Assembly: GCA_043228905.1 (NCBI GenBank)
Contig: JBHGNT010000004.1
Span: 12,896,001 to 12,960,000 of the forward strand
Source of the DNA: Azolla caroliniana
Lineage: Eukaryota > Polypodiophyta
Direction: 5' to 3'
Length of the DNA stretch: 64,000 nucleotides
The position numbers and the translations under genes were made by a program. The notes under the pieces were generated by a model that worked only from the letters and a program-made list of their open reading frames with translations, searched no databases and had not been told where the DNA came from. Each line of letters starts with the position of its first letter. The stretch's first letter is position 1. Positions 10,748 through 19,437 of this stretch are shown in pieces.

Positions 10748-12494
10748 AACTCCCCCTTCGCTCCGATATGGGGTGTCTTACCAGTCCGATTCTCTTCCGG
10801 CATGCATCTAGCTTGTCGGGTATCAGCACTTTGGTCAGCATATCTGACCCGTTCTCGGCCGTGTGGATCTTCATCAGCGTGAACTCTTGGTCATCTACTC
10901 TTTCCCAGATCCAGTGATACCTCCGCTGGATATGCTTCGTCCGGGAATGGTAGGCTGCATTCTTCGCAAGGTGGATGGCACTTTTATTGTCGCAATAGAG
11001 TCGGTATTCATCTTGCCGAATACCGAGCTCTCCGATGAAGTCCTTCATCCATAAGATTTCCTTGCCGGTTTCCACAGCCGCCATGTACTCCGCCTCTGTG
11101 GTTGACAATGCAACCGTCTTCTGCAGCCTCGATTGCCACAAAACAGCTCCCCCTGCATATGTCATTACATACCCGAATGTAGACCGGCTGGTATCCACAT
11201 CAGCCGACATGTCCGAGTCGGTGAAACCATCAAGTTGAGGTCTTCCGGAGCCGAATCGGAGACACATATTTGAAGTGCCCTTCAAATACCGGAGTATCCA
11301 TTTGACAACGTTCCAGTGCTCCTTGCCGAGATTGCTCATAAACCGGCTCACCACTCCGACTGCGTACCCTATATCTGGTCGAGTACACACCATTACGTAC
11401 ATCAAGCTCCCGACGGCAGAGGCATATGGAATCTTCATCATATCCGCCTTCTCTTCTTTTGTCTTCGGGCTTTGCTTACCGGATAGCCTACAGTTTGCCG
11501 GAAGTGTCGATCCGACCGGTTTCGCTTCTAACATGTTGAACCGGTGAAGCACCTTTGTCACGTACTTCTCCTGTGACAGCCATAATTGCTTCTTTGACCG
11601 GTCCCGAATGATGTGCATCCCCAACACCTGTCTTGCCGGACCCAAGTCTTTCATTGAGAAGGTCCGGTTGAGAGCCTTCTTCAGCATCCGTATTTTGACT
11701 TGGTCACGTCCGACGATCAACATGTCATCCACGTACAGAAGGAGTATCAGGAAGTCACCTCCTTCGAACTTCTTCACAAACACACAGTGATCGGCCTGCG
11801 TCTTGTGGTACCCTTGATCGGTCATGAAGGGATCGAACTTCCGGTACCATTGTCGGGGAGCCTGCTTTAGTTCGTACAGGTTATTCTTCAACCGGCATAC
11901 CAGGTGCTCCTTCCCTTTCTCCACAAATCCTTCCGGTTGCTGCATGTAGATCTCCTCTTCGAGGTCGCCGTGAAGGAATGTCGTCTTCACGTGCAGCTGC
12001 TCTACCTCAAGGTCCATGCTTGCCGCTATACTCAGCACCGTCCGGATGGAGGTCATCTTTACAACCGGGGCAAATATCTCGTCAAAGTCCACGCCCTTCT
12101 TCTGCTGGAACCCCTTCACCACGATCCTGGCTTTGTATCTCGGGGGGTTGTCGGCATCTCCCGGTTTCAACTTGTACACCCACTTGTTTCGGAGTGCCCG
12201 CTTTCCTTTCGGCAACTCCACCAATTCGTACGTATGGTTCTCATGCAGGGAATCCATCTCATCCTGCATGGCACTTAACCATTTTTGGTTGTGGGTGTCA
12301 TCCTTCGCTTCTTCAAAGCTTTCCGGCTCCCCCTCATCGGTCAGCAGAACATGCTCTGCATTCGGAAATCTCCGGGGGGCCCTTCTTTCTCTGAGAGGAT
12401 ATCTCCATCTTCGGGCTTCGGTAACCGGCTCCTCCACTTGCTCTTCATCCGAATCCGATTCGGGGTCTTGGCCGGTTCCGGTTTCAGCTTCCAC
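10638..12494 (-). CDS. Copia-2 reverse transcriptase-RNase H (618 aa, open)
   Basis: One uninterrupted frame. An acidic linker leads into the copia RT: NKWVYKLKPGD, KARIVVKGFQQKKGVDF, motif A region ([24 protein letters not shown]), QAPRQWYRKFD and catalytic LLYVDDMLIVG (about 11713-11745). RNase H follows with FTDSDMSADVD, LSTTEAEYMA and LYCDNKSAIHL. The usual stop is lost, so the frame runs about 110 bp into the LTR repeats. The pol frame is open upstream past 12494, but gag is in another phase. The intact RT suggests a recent insertion. Confidence 0.9.
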   Translation of the reverse strand: MEAETGTGQDPESDSDEEQVEEPVTEARRWRYPLRERRAPRRFPNAEHVLLTDEGEPESFEEAKDDTHNQKWLSAMQDEMDSLHENHTYELVELPKGKRALRNKWVYKLKPGDADNPPRYKARIVVKGFQQKKGVDFDEIFAPVVKMTSIRTVLSIAASMDLEVEQLHVKTTFLHGDLEEEIYMQQPEGFVEKGKEHLVCRLKNNLYELKQAPRQWYRKFDPFMTDQGYHKTQADHCVFVKKFEGGDFLILLLYVDDMLIVGRDQVKIRMLKKALNRTFSMKDLGPARQVLGMHIIRDRSKKQLWLSQEKYVTKVLHRFNMLEAKPVGSTLPANCRLSGKQSPKTKEEKADMMKIPYASAVGSLMYVMVCTRPDIGYAVGVVSRFMSNLGKEHWNVVKWILRYLKGTSNMCLRFGSGRPQLDGFTDSDMSADVDTSRSTFGYVMTYAGGAVLWQSRLQKTVALSTTEAEYMAAVETGKEILWMKDFIGELGIRQDEYRLYCDNKSAIHLAKNAAYHSRTKHIQRRYHWIWERVDDQEFTLMKIHTAENGSDMLTKVLIPDKLDACRKRIGLVRHPISERRGSLLGDRSLRMRSTRLRRAGWCRPGMNRMRSTRLRRAG

Positions 12495-12550
12495 TACTTC
12501 TTCTTCAGCCTGTTCGGTATCCTCACCGTAACCGGCTGGTCCCTCGAGTG

Positions 12551-13444
12551 CTAACCGGTCTCTTGCCGGTTGGGTCTGCTCATCGTAGAGTCGATCCTTA
12601 CCAGTCGACTCGTTCCCTTCCGGTCCGGCCCCCTCCGGTCTTTACCGTTCCGGTCCGGGGTCCGCTTCGAATCGGTACCGTCGGTCTCCTTATCTTTTCG
12701 GAAATGCCAACAGTTCTTTTGGAAGTGTCCCGGCTTGCTGCAATAGAAGCAAGTGGGCCTCCCCCTTGACTTTGATCGTGTCCCCGACTTCTCCCGGTTC
12801 TGGGGACTACGGTTTCTATGTCTTCCGCGTTCCGATTTGGTAAGGAGCGCTTTGGAGTCGGAGCTCGTATCTTTATCTTTCCGACGCGCCTCCTCATCTA
12901 GCAAGCTCGACTTTACTCTTGCTAGGGATAACCGCTTTCCTTCCGGCCCGGCGTTGCCCAAAGTGACAACCAACGTCTCCCAGCTATCCGGGAGGGAACC
13001 GAGCAGGAGTAGCGCTAGTACCTCGTCGGCGAGAGGTACTTCCAATGAAGTTGCCTGGTGAATCAACCCCTGGAAGGCATTCATGTGCTCCGCCATGCTG
13101 GAGCCATCTTGGTACCGGAGTCTTACTAGCTTCCGGAATACCGAAACCTGATTAACAACATTTTTGTTTTGAAACATTATGTCGATCTTCTCCCAGAGCT
13201 CATGAGCCTTGCTCTCCTCATTGAAGTTGTTGTACAGGCTCATGTCGATGAAGCACCGTATGTACGCCGTTGTCTTCATGTGCATCACCTCCCATATCGC
13301 GGCGTCGATTTTGTCCGGTCTCTTGTCCCCGAACTGAACCGGCAGCCAGAGGTCTTTAACCACGAGCATGTCCCTCATCTTCGACTTCCACACTGAATAG
13401 TTGGAGCCGGTGAGCTTGAACATGCCGCCAAACGAATCGTCCAT
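12551..13444 (-). CDS. Copia-2 gag (297 aa)
   Basis: A copia gag protein starting at the ATG at 13444, about 16 bp after the primer site. It has the UBN2-type capsid fold signature (NYSVWKSKMRDMLV; ELWEKIDIMFQNKN; LRYQDGSSMAEHMNAFQ), a K/E-rich hinge and a CCHC zinc knuckle (CFYCSKPGHFQKNC, about 12715-12760). It would package element RNA. The frame ends at 12551, just past the protease-integrase deletion, in a phase different from pol. Confidence 0.9.
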   Translation of the reverse strand: MDDSFGGMFKLTGSNYSVWKSKMRDMLVVKDLWLPVQFGDKRPDKIDAAIWEVMHMKTTAYIRCFIDMSLYNNFNEESKAHELWEKIDIMFQNKNVVNQVSVFRKLVRLRYQDGSSMAEHMNAFQGLIHQATSLEVPLADEVLALLLLGSLPDSWETLVVTLGNAGPEGKRLSLARVKSSLLDEEARRKDKDTSSDSKALLTKSERGRHRNRSPQNREKSGTRSKSRGRPTCFYCSKPGHFQKNCWHFRKDKETDGTDSKRTPDRNGKDRRGPDRKGTSRLVRIDSTMSRPNRQETG

Positions 13445-13459
13445 GTTCTGTGTCGTTTC

Positions 13460-13471
13460 GCTCTGATACCA
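13460..13471 (-). other. Copia-2 primer-binding site
   Basis: Minus-strand TGGTATCAGAGC, two bases inside the 5' LTR, the canonical plant copia site complementary to the 3' end of initiator-Met tRNA. Confidence 0.9.
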
Positions 13472-13473
13472 CT

Positions 13474-14270
13474 TGTCGGGAACTAAACGCTCCCTCTACG
13501 CAACGCTCGGCCACAACCGAGCTTAGGATCATACACAGAAAACGGGAAATAAATGCACGACACAAAGGAGAGAAAAGGTAGACAGGATGTTTACGTGGAA
13601 AACCCAAACTAAGGGAAAAACCACGGCAGCCCACAGGCTGCAAACTATCACTATGTTGGAATGTACAAACAGTGAGTTCACGGAGGCAACGACCTCGTGC
13701 TCACGATCTTCGCCACAGGCGGCGGTTACAACAGAGGCAGCAACCTCTTTCTCTCTCTCTCTCTGTACACTGTTACGCGCTCTAATCTCGTGCAAAACAG
13801 AAATGACAACGACCACTAAAAGTTTGCCCTAAGTCATATTTATACTAATATGACTTTTCGGCTATTTACAAATATAGCCTCGATGGACTCTCAGAAACAT
13901 ATTTACAAATATGTCTCTTCATCCGGTTCTTCACCGGGTCTGTATCATCCGGCTCTCTGTAGCCAGGTATTCCTCATCCGGTTCATACCGGGTCGGCACC
14001 ATCCGGCTCTCCGTAGCCGGGTACTCCTCATCTGGTCTTCACCGGGTCTGCACCATCCGGCTCTCCGTAGTCGGGTACTCCTCATCCGGTCTTCACCGGG
14101 TCTGCACCATCCGGTTCTCCGTAGCCGGGTACTCCTCATCCGGTCTTCACCAGGTCTGTATCATCCGGCTCTCCGTAGCCGGGTACTCCTCATCCGGTTC
14201 ATACCGGGTCTACACCATCCGGCTCTCCGTAGCCGGGTACTCCTCATCCGGAGGGACCTGTCTCCCAACA
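13474..14270 (-). repeat. Copia-2 5' LTR with six 54-bp repeats
   Basis: 797 bp. Its extra length over the 3' LTR is explained by one more 54-bp CATCCGG unit (13919 onward). Otherwise near-identical to 10003-10747. Confidence 0.93.
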
Positions 14271-14300
14271 CGATCCCCTCATCTTCTACTCCTCTGCCGC

Positions 14301-14323
14301 CTGTTCACGTCGGGTTCACCAAA
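14301..14323 (-). other. Gypsy-1 primer-binding site (probable)
   Basis: Minus strand TTTGGTGAACCCGACG..., about 12 bp inside the 5' LTR. A closely similar TTTGGTAACCC... sits at the same place in gypsy-3 (55505-55529), which supports a shared primer. I cannot assign the tRNA with confidence. Confidence 0.6.
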
Positions 14324-14335
14324 TAGATGTCGTGT

Positions 14336-14993
14336 TGTTACGCGCGTGCGTGGAGAACAAGGCGGGACCACTGAGGTCTTGGACCGAGGAATAGGTGAGA
14401 GAAGGGAGAGAGAGAGAGACACGCTCACACACGTATAGACAAAGAAGTGCACGGGAACGCGGTCCAACGACACAAGAGACACGAGTTGAACGGGGAATAG
14501 AGTATAAGAACACCAGTGTATGTATATAAAATAAGTATGCAGACGACGCAAACGGTTACAACCGATCAGGCCGGCTAGATGGATACCAACGCCTGACCAC
14601 CCACGCGCGTAGGGGTGCAAGATGGAGACTCTGCCGGAAGCACACGGGCGTTCCACGGAGTAGAATCAGCCTCTCGAGAACCTGCGCACAAGAAAGCTAC
14701 GGAGAATGATAGAGAAGTGCTCGGTCCCAGTCCAACAGCACTTCGTCCCCTCTCGCGCGTGATCCCCCCGTCTCCCTCTCTTTTATAGCTCAAGGAGGGA
14801 GACTGTTTTCACCCGTATACATCACATTAATTCTCTGTCCTTTCGGACAGAGACACTCCTCGATTCTCCCTATGGAATATTGCTACCTAGGGTTTGACTT
14901 TGTGCCCACCTATCTACTATACAACAGGGGCGTGCCCACGTGCAAGGCCGGTTCACACACACTTTGTGCCCGGGGACGGTTTTCCTCACGACA
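14336..14993 (-). repeat. Gypsy-1 5' LTR
   Basis: 658 bp, TGTTACGCG...CACGACA. It holds a GA microsatellite (about 14404-14420) and is complete where the 3' copy lacks about 196 bp. This is the promoter-bearing LTR in minus orientation; a minus-strand TATA-type stretch (TATAAAAGAG) lies at about 14779-14788. Confidence 0.92.
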
Positions 14994-15505
14994 TCGTGTG
15001 AGTCGAGAATGAGTCGGCCCTCTTTTTCGATGAAGCAACCGCCTTGATTAAATCGAACTTGCATCCCTTGCTCTACAATTTGGCCGATGGAGACCAAATT
15101 CTTTGTAATGGTCGGTACAAGCAAGACATTTTTAATGTAATTTTGCTTAACTTCTTTTCCGAACGGAACATTGCCAATGTGCCGAATCAGGTGCGTAGTG
15201 TCGTCTCCGGTTTCGACATAGCTGGGTTGGTCCGGCTCTCGAAGTTCTTGGAACCATTCTTGATGCGATGTCATATGGTTCGAGGCACCAGAATCGACGA
15301 ACCATACGTCTTCCGGACCGGAGGCACTAGTTGAGGTAGAGGCTGACATAGAGTTTGCTCTATGTTTCATCATGAACATTCCGCCACGATCTTCGTAGTC
15401 ATAGTTGTGCCCGTACATTCCGCTATACTCTTCGTAGTCGGAATTGTGTGCATAATTCATGAGTTGTCGGCTTGTGGAAGTCGTTTCGCGCATCTTCTTT
15501 GGCAC
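14994..15505 (-). pseudogene. Copia-1 protease region
   Basis: A minus-strand frame with the retropepsin-like aspartic protease of copia: VWFVDSGASNHMTSH (active-site DSG), then the LIRHIGNVPFG and VPTITKNLVSIGQ motifs of the gag-pre-integrase region. The frame reaches gypsy-1 at LILDSHD and resumes left of 3872. The protease would mature the polyprotein. Confidence 0.87.
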
Positions 15506-16334
15506 GCTTGTTCATGGTGGCCGAGCTTTCTGCAATATCTGCATTTGGTTGCGTTTTGACGGCTCGGGCCGGAGTGGAAGCCCCCCCTTCTTGCGAAGGT
15601 TCCTCGTTGGCTTCCGTTTTGTGGTCGAAATTGGGAGTTGTTGTCGTAGGTCGGACCTCGTCCGCCTTGTCCTTGGCCGAATCGCCCTCTCGCTCGTCCG
15701 CGTCCTCTTCCTCCGTTTGAGTGTGTGTAGAGCATATGGCCTTCCGACTCATTGCTCCTTGTACGCATGTGGTTTTCTTTGACCAATAGCATTGATTTCG
15801 AGCTTGAAGGAGGGAGATTTCTCCCTTGCTAGAACGGCGGTTCGCATCGCGCCGAACCGTGGTGCGAGGCCGCCGGGGCATATTTGCACCATCTCATCAT
15901 CATCTTTACTTACGCTTATCGAGCCGAGCGAGTCGCAAAGCTCCTTGATCTTCACGGTGTATGTCGTGATGGACATGTCCCATTGTTGAATGTTGTTCAA
16001 CTCTTGGCAGAGTTGAAGCCTTCTTGCGGTTGTGTTCGCCGCGAAAATCTTTCGTAGATTTTCCCATGCCTCCTTCAGCGTCTTGGCTTCGCGAATGTAG
16101 CGGAGCATGTGATCGTGAACACATGTCGCCAAGCAATACATCATGCGGCTTGCGGCTTGCTCCCATGTCGCGTATCTGGGAGCCGCTTCGGTAGGTCGGT
16201 CTTCGTGCTCTCCTTTGATGTAGCTCTAATAGCCTTGTCCGACAAGGTATTGGTGCATCTTGTACTCCCAAGATGTGAAGTTGTTTCGATCCAACTTCTC
16301 GGTAGGGAGAGCGCTCCCCATTTGAGTATTCATT
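15457..16334 (-). pseudogene. Copia-1 gag
   Basis: UBN2-type gag beginning near the ATG at 16334. Motifs: SWEYKMHQYL, LRYIREAKTLKEAWENLRKIF, LCQELNNIQQWDMSITTY and DDDEMVQICPGGL, then a basic hinge and a CCHC knuckle (CRYCRKLGHHEQAC). At least two frameshifts (near 15790 and 16144) break it. A TTC microsatellite at about 16346-16369 lies just upstream of the start. Confidence 0.87.
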
Positions 16335-16489
16335 ATGTCGATTCTTCTTCTTCTTCTTCTTCTTCTTCTCTCTTCAAATGCGAGCTATGTTGCAAAGCTA
16401 CGATAGAGATGAGCCGGTTCTTGGTCGTCGGCGTAGAGCACAACACACGATCACGATGAGGAGAATGGGCTAGATCTAGCTACCAAATC

Positions 16490-16501
16490 GCTCTGATACC
16501 A
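16490..16501 (-). other. Copia-1 primer-binding site
   Basis: Minus-strand TGGTATCAGAGC directly against the 5' LTR; matches plant initiator-Met tRNA. Confidence 0.92.
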
Positions 16502-16898
16502 TGTAAAGAATCGGATATGATTCTTGTGAAGCGGAAGAGATGTGAGTTATGTGTGTGTATGAGAGAGTGAGAGAGAGTGAGAGAGAGACAATGAGTAAGA
16601 CACAGAGAATATGGAAGGGAAAAGGGTATTAACAAAGGAGAAAGAAAGACTTAATGTTTTACAAAGAGGGAGGAGGGTGCTTTATATAGTCACCCTCTCT
16701 CTTCATTAACTACAAGACTCATGGAGCATGGGGAATGTGAAAGCTCATAAGTTATGTGTCATAGAATATGATTTTATGACTCATACTAAATGCTAGAATA
16801 CAAAGTGGCGACTTAATGGTGACTCTTGACGGTTGGAGTGTCTATTCACTCTCAAGGTGAGTTCACACACTAGACCAAGTTGAGCTTGATTCTCAACA
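16502..16898 (-). repeat. Copia-1 5' LTR
   Basis: 397 bp copy of 319-709. A TATA-like motif on the minus strand (CTATATAAAGCACC, about 16677-16690) lies upstream of a CT-rich tract (minus sense). Confidence 0.93.
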
Positions 16899-17330
16899 GT
16901 TACCGACACCCAAAACTCACATGACAGCTCCCAAACCTTACGCTTGGGTCAACATCTACAGAACTTTCGCTGAAGGTTCCCAGAAAGATCAAACTACTAC
17001 ATTGAGCGTACGCAAATACCTAACCAAGGCTCAAGGTTGGCACAAAGGCGTTGCCGAATTTTGGGTACCTACATATAGTCAGGTCCGCACAGCCCCCAAA
17101 CTAAGACAATCCCCGATAAAATCAACACCAATGACCTCGAGCATCGCTACCTCCTCCAACAATCTACTATGGGTCATCATCCATGGCACCTTCGCCAATG
17201 ACACCTAGAAACAACACGCCGCTAGGTGGGGAGTTCATAATACACTCACCAGAGCACAAGGTTGGCACATTGGGGCCACCCAATTTTGGGTCCCCATATG
17301 TAACCGAGTACCCAACCCAACCCCATCCTC
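16899..17330 (+). pseudogene. Right half of the interrupted AQGWH/FWVP repeat-protein frame
   Basis: Unrecognised. In the frame of the ATG at 16921 it shows two related units: AWVNIYRTFAEGSQK...AQGWHKGVAEFWVP, then WVIIHGTFAND...AQGWHIGATQFWVP. The AQGWH motifs start at 17029 and 17254, 75 codons apart, and 77 codons after the copy at 213 once copia-1 is removed. A stop at 17206 (TAG) falls where the first unit has Gln. A Pro/Thr-rich tail follows to about 17430. It could be a host repeat protein or part of an unlisted mobile element. Regular units, conserved Trp/Gly and restored phase argue that it was coding. Confidence 0.5.
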
Positions 17331-17424
17331 ACTCACTATACCGATGTTGATCTCCACACTCACGCCATGCCCGACAACCCCACACACCATGCAACCCCCC
17401 ACACACGGTGCCCCCCCCCCCTTA

Positions 17425-18033
17425 TCTACCCTTCCGAACGTTAATAGATGCAAGCGCCTCACATATACTCTTTATTTTGAGGGCATACTCAGTAACTGTC
17501 ATTTTTCCTTTTTCCAATGTGTTCAACTCAGTTTTCAACTTATGTTTTCTAGCCTTTGTATTTACTGCAAACTGTTTCACCAAACTACCCCAAGCTTCCT
17601 TTGGGAGTAGAGCATCTTGTATATGTCCAAGCATCGAATCTATGATGCTAAGTGATAGCCAATGCAACACTTTTCTAGCTCCGTGATTCCAATCTTTGTA
17701 TGCCTTGAATTGTGCAGTTGTTGCATTTTCTTCAGGGATCTCTAGAGCCTCTTCTAGGTCTCCTTCAACATACTCCCAATACCCTTTTCCCATCAAAAAT
17801 TTTGACATTCTGAATTTTCACGGAAGAAAATTGTTTTTATCATGGTTTTCAATAACTATTTGGCTTCCATTTTTCGTTACCATCTCTAATTTAAACTCAC
17901 CACTTCACGGTGATTGAGTCCAGTAGACAACTCTCCTTTACCCTAGCAAACAGGGCAATATTCTCAATTCTGCGATGTTTCTATGTCTGTAATCTTCAGG
18001 TAGTTTTTTTCTCCTCTTCTCTAGTAGTAACCT
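17425..18033 (-). pseudogene. Copia-3 fragment: gag N-terminal part
   Basis: The minus-strand frame 17808-17422 carries copia gag motifs (GYWEYVEGD, W..GARKVLHWLSLSI, HIQDALLPKEAWGSLVKQF, LNTLEKGKMTVTEYALKIKSICEAL). It continues degenerate to about 18033, next to the primer site. The rest of gag and all of pol are missing; the left edge meets the repeat-protein remnant near 17425. Confidence 0.8.
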
Positions 18034-18045
18034 GCTATGATACCA
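18034..18045 (-). other. Copia-3 primer-binding site
   Basis: Minus-strand TGGTATCATAGC, one base off the initiator-Met type, directly against the LTR. Confidence 0.75.
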
Positions 18046-18396
18046 TGTTAACAATTTGCTAAGGCTATTCTCTATGCAATAACAGACAAAGGCTAGAAAA
18101 CATAAGTTGAAACAGTTTGGTTCACTTAGTTCAAGAGAAAGGGAGAGGAGGAGATGCACCTATGAAGCAGCCAAAAACCTTATTTTTTTCTCAGTTAAGG
18201 ATAATTAGTGACTTATATAATGCTAATACCTTGTATTATCAGTTTCAGATTTATAACTTTACATAACCACTTCGAGGTTGACCTATACTACTAGCTAACG
18301 TCGTTATTATAGTAGATATTTCACCTAATAACTACTGTGAACAATCACAAATGCTGATAGTCTAAAAACTGTTTTTGTTGAGCTTGTTTCTCAAGA
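18046..18396 (-). repeat. Copia-3 5' LTR
   Basis: About 351 bp beginning TGTTAACAATT and ending near TTTCTCAAGA, similar in its last 20 bases to the copia-1 LTR end. No partner LTR is in the window, so the outer edge is approximate. Confidence 0.6.
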
Positions 18397-19211
18397 TTAA
18401 GCAAGCAAGAATCTAAATATTGACTTGCGAAAGTCAACAACTAAAGGGACCTAGAAAATTCGATCAATGTTTTGACTCTCTCTCCTTGACAATGTCCGAC
18501 TTTGGATCCCATCATATACCAACTATCTCTCAACGAAGGTTATTCGTACAGGGAAAGAGGATGTGTAAATATACATGTGCTTTTTGAACCCTCGACCTAT
18601 ATCCCTCACAATTTTGAGATCTAGCAACTAATGAAGTATCAAGGGCTTATTGATGTATTTGATAAATGGAAGATTAGCATCCTCTTGGTGTAACAATTGC
18701 ATATTTGTCCTATTGATCTTCAACCAAGGAAGAAGTAGCAATGGGGATATCATTGAAGTTAGAGGCCCTCCAAGGGTATATCTATCTTGGATGTCGGACG
18801 GGAAAAAACACGCATGGGTCGATGACGAGACGAGCAGGCAAGTAGACATGCGGAGACGCTAGGGTTCCAACCCCATGGAGATCAATAAATTGGAGCGTGC
18901 GTTTCTCTCTCTCTCTCTCTCTCTCTCTAGAGGTGCAAGTAGACTACGAACCACAATCCCGCTAAATTTCTGGAAGCCCCTCCTCCCTGCATGAAGTTGT
19001 CCAGAATCACTTTCATGGATGGGTGGGTATTAGATCTGATGTGGATATATATGGACGCTTTAGTTTAGAGCCAAGGCACATATAAGAATGAGAGACAACA
19101 ACCTACCTTTGGTCCAAGCGCAGCAAAACAATGAATGAATGAAACGAGGACGACCAATATGAATATATTATAGAATGTACTGAAATTATTAAATTCTAAG
19201 GGAATGGAGGA
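18397..19211. other. Region without a recognisable gene, upstream of WDR26
   Basis: I see no convincing coding sequence. A CT microsatellite lies at about 18907-18929. Open frames on both strands near 18628-18862 are short and resemble nothing I know. The stretch probably contains the distal promoter of the downstream gene. Confidence 0.5.
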
Positions 19212-19311
19212 NNNNNNNNNNNNNNNNNNNNNNNNNNNNNNNNNNNNNNNNNNNNNNNNNNNNNNNNNNNNNNNNNNNNNNNNNNNNNNNNNNNNNNNNN
19301 NNNNNNNNNNN
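19212..19311. other. Assembly gap (100 N)
   Basis: Exactly one hundred unknown bases, a conventional gap of unspecified size. It lies 127 bp upstream of the WDR26 start codon, so part of the promoter or 5' UTR is missing. Confidence 0.99.
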
Positions 19312-19437
19312 ATACATACATACAAACGCACGAAAAATAATTTCTCCGTCTCTCTCTCTCTCTCTTGCAGGGATCTTCATTCTTTGCCATATTTCCGTGT
19401 CTTTTTATGGACGTAAAGAGGTGAATTCTGTCCTTTA
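19312..19437 (+). promoter_or_regulatory. WDR26 5' leader with CT tract and possible UTR splice acceptor
   Basis: A pyrimidine run (CTCTCTCTCTCT) followed by TTGCAG at about 19350-19370 looks like a 3' splice site, so a 5'-UTR intron may end here. CT-rich leaders are also common in plants without splicing. The gap upstream prevents a decision. Confidence 0.4.

Larger units (their letters stand above)
10003..14270 (-). mobile_element. Copia-2: Ty1/copia element lacking protease and integrase, inserted in gypsy-1
   Basis: LTRs at 10003-10747 (3') and 13474-14270 (5'), target duplication CGACC (9998-10002) / CGATC (14271-14275) with one transition, primer site at 13460-13471, and a purine tract at about 10748-10765. 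Internally, gag runs almost directly into RT. Against the related copia-6, the stretch equal to about 33477-34831 (protease and integrase) is absent, joined at a short shared CGA. The element is therefore a deletion derivative that would need these enzymes in trans. It has the best-preserved RT of the window. Confidence 0.93.
3872..14993 (-). mobile_element. Gypsy-1: Ty3/gypsy LTR retrotransposon inserted in copia-1, itself split by copia-2
   Basis: A Ty3 element on the minus strand with LTRs at 3872-4329 and 14336-14993. The flanks tcgcgt (3866-3871) and tcgtgt (14994-14999) look like a target duplication with one mismatch. Gene order gag-protease, RT, RNase H, integrase is the Ty3 order. 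No chromodomain is visible; the C-terminus after integrase is an SH3-like GTYHLAKLDGT segment then an acidic tail. Copia-2 sits between its primer site and gag; without it the element is about 6.9 kb. The protein style (FLDD in RT, DHG protease, integrase with GHRG.WAT.EK and YWW) reminds me of fungal Ty3 elements more than of common seed-plant lineages. That is memory-based. Confidence 0.93.
319..16898 (-). mobile_element. Copia-1: Ty1/copia LTR retrotransposon, interrupted by gypsy-1
   Basis: A full-length Ty1/copia element on the minus strand. Its LTRs are at 319-709 (3') and 16502-16898 (5'), both TG...CA and about 97% alike by eye. It is flanked by a perfect 5-bp target duplication GTTAC (314-318 and 16899-16903). 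A Met-tRNA primer site lies at 16490-16501, and a purine tract (minus-strand GAGGGGG) touches the 3' LTR at about 709-720. Gene order on the minus strand is gag, protease, integrase, RT, RNase H, as in copia. Gypsy-1 (3872-14993) splits it just after the protease region; without the insert the element is about 5.5 kb. Several frameshifts make it non-coding now. Confidence 0.95.

Noticed and set aside
3872-14993. Fungal contamination as the source of gypsy-1
   Set aside because: It is embedded in a plant-type copia element with a target duplication and is itself invaded by another plant-type copia.
18628-18862. Short gene upstream of WDR26
   Set aside because: Two overlapping frames on opposite strands of about 70 codons, no recognisable motif, no splice or promoter support.
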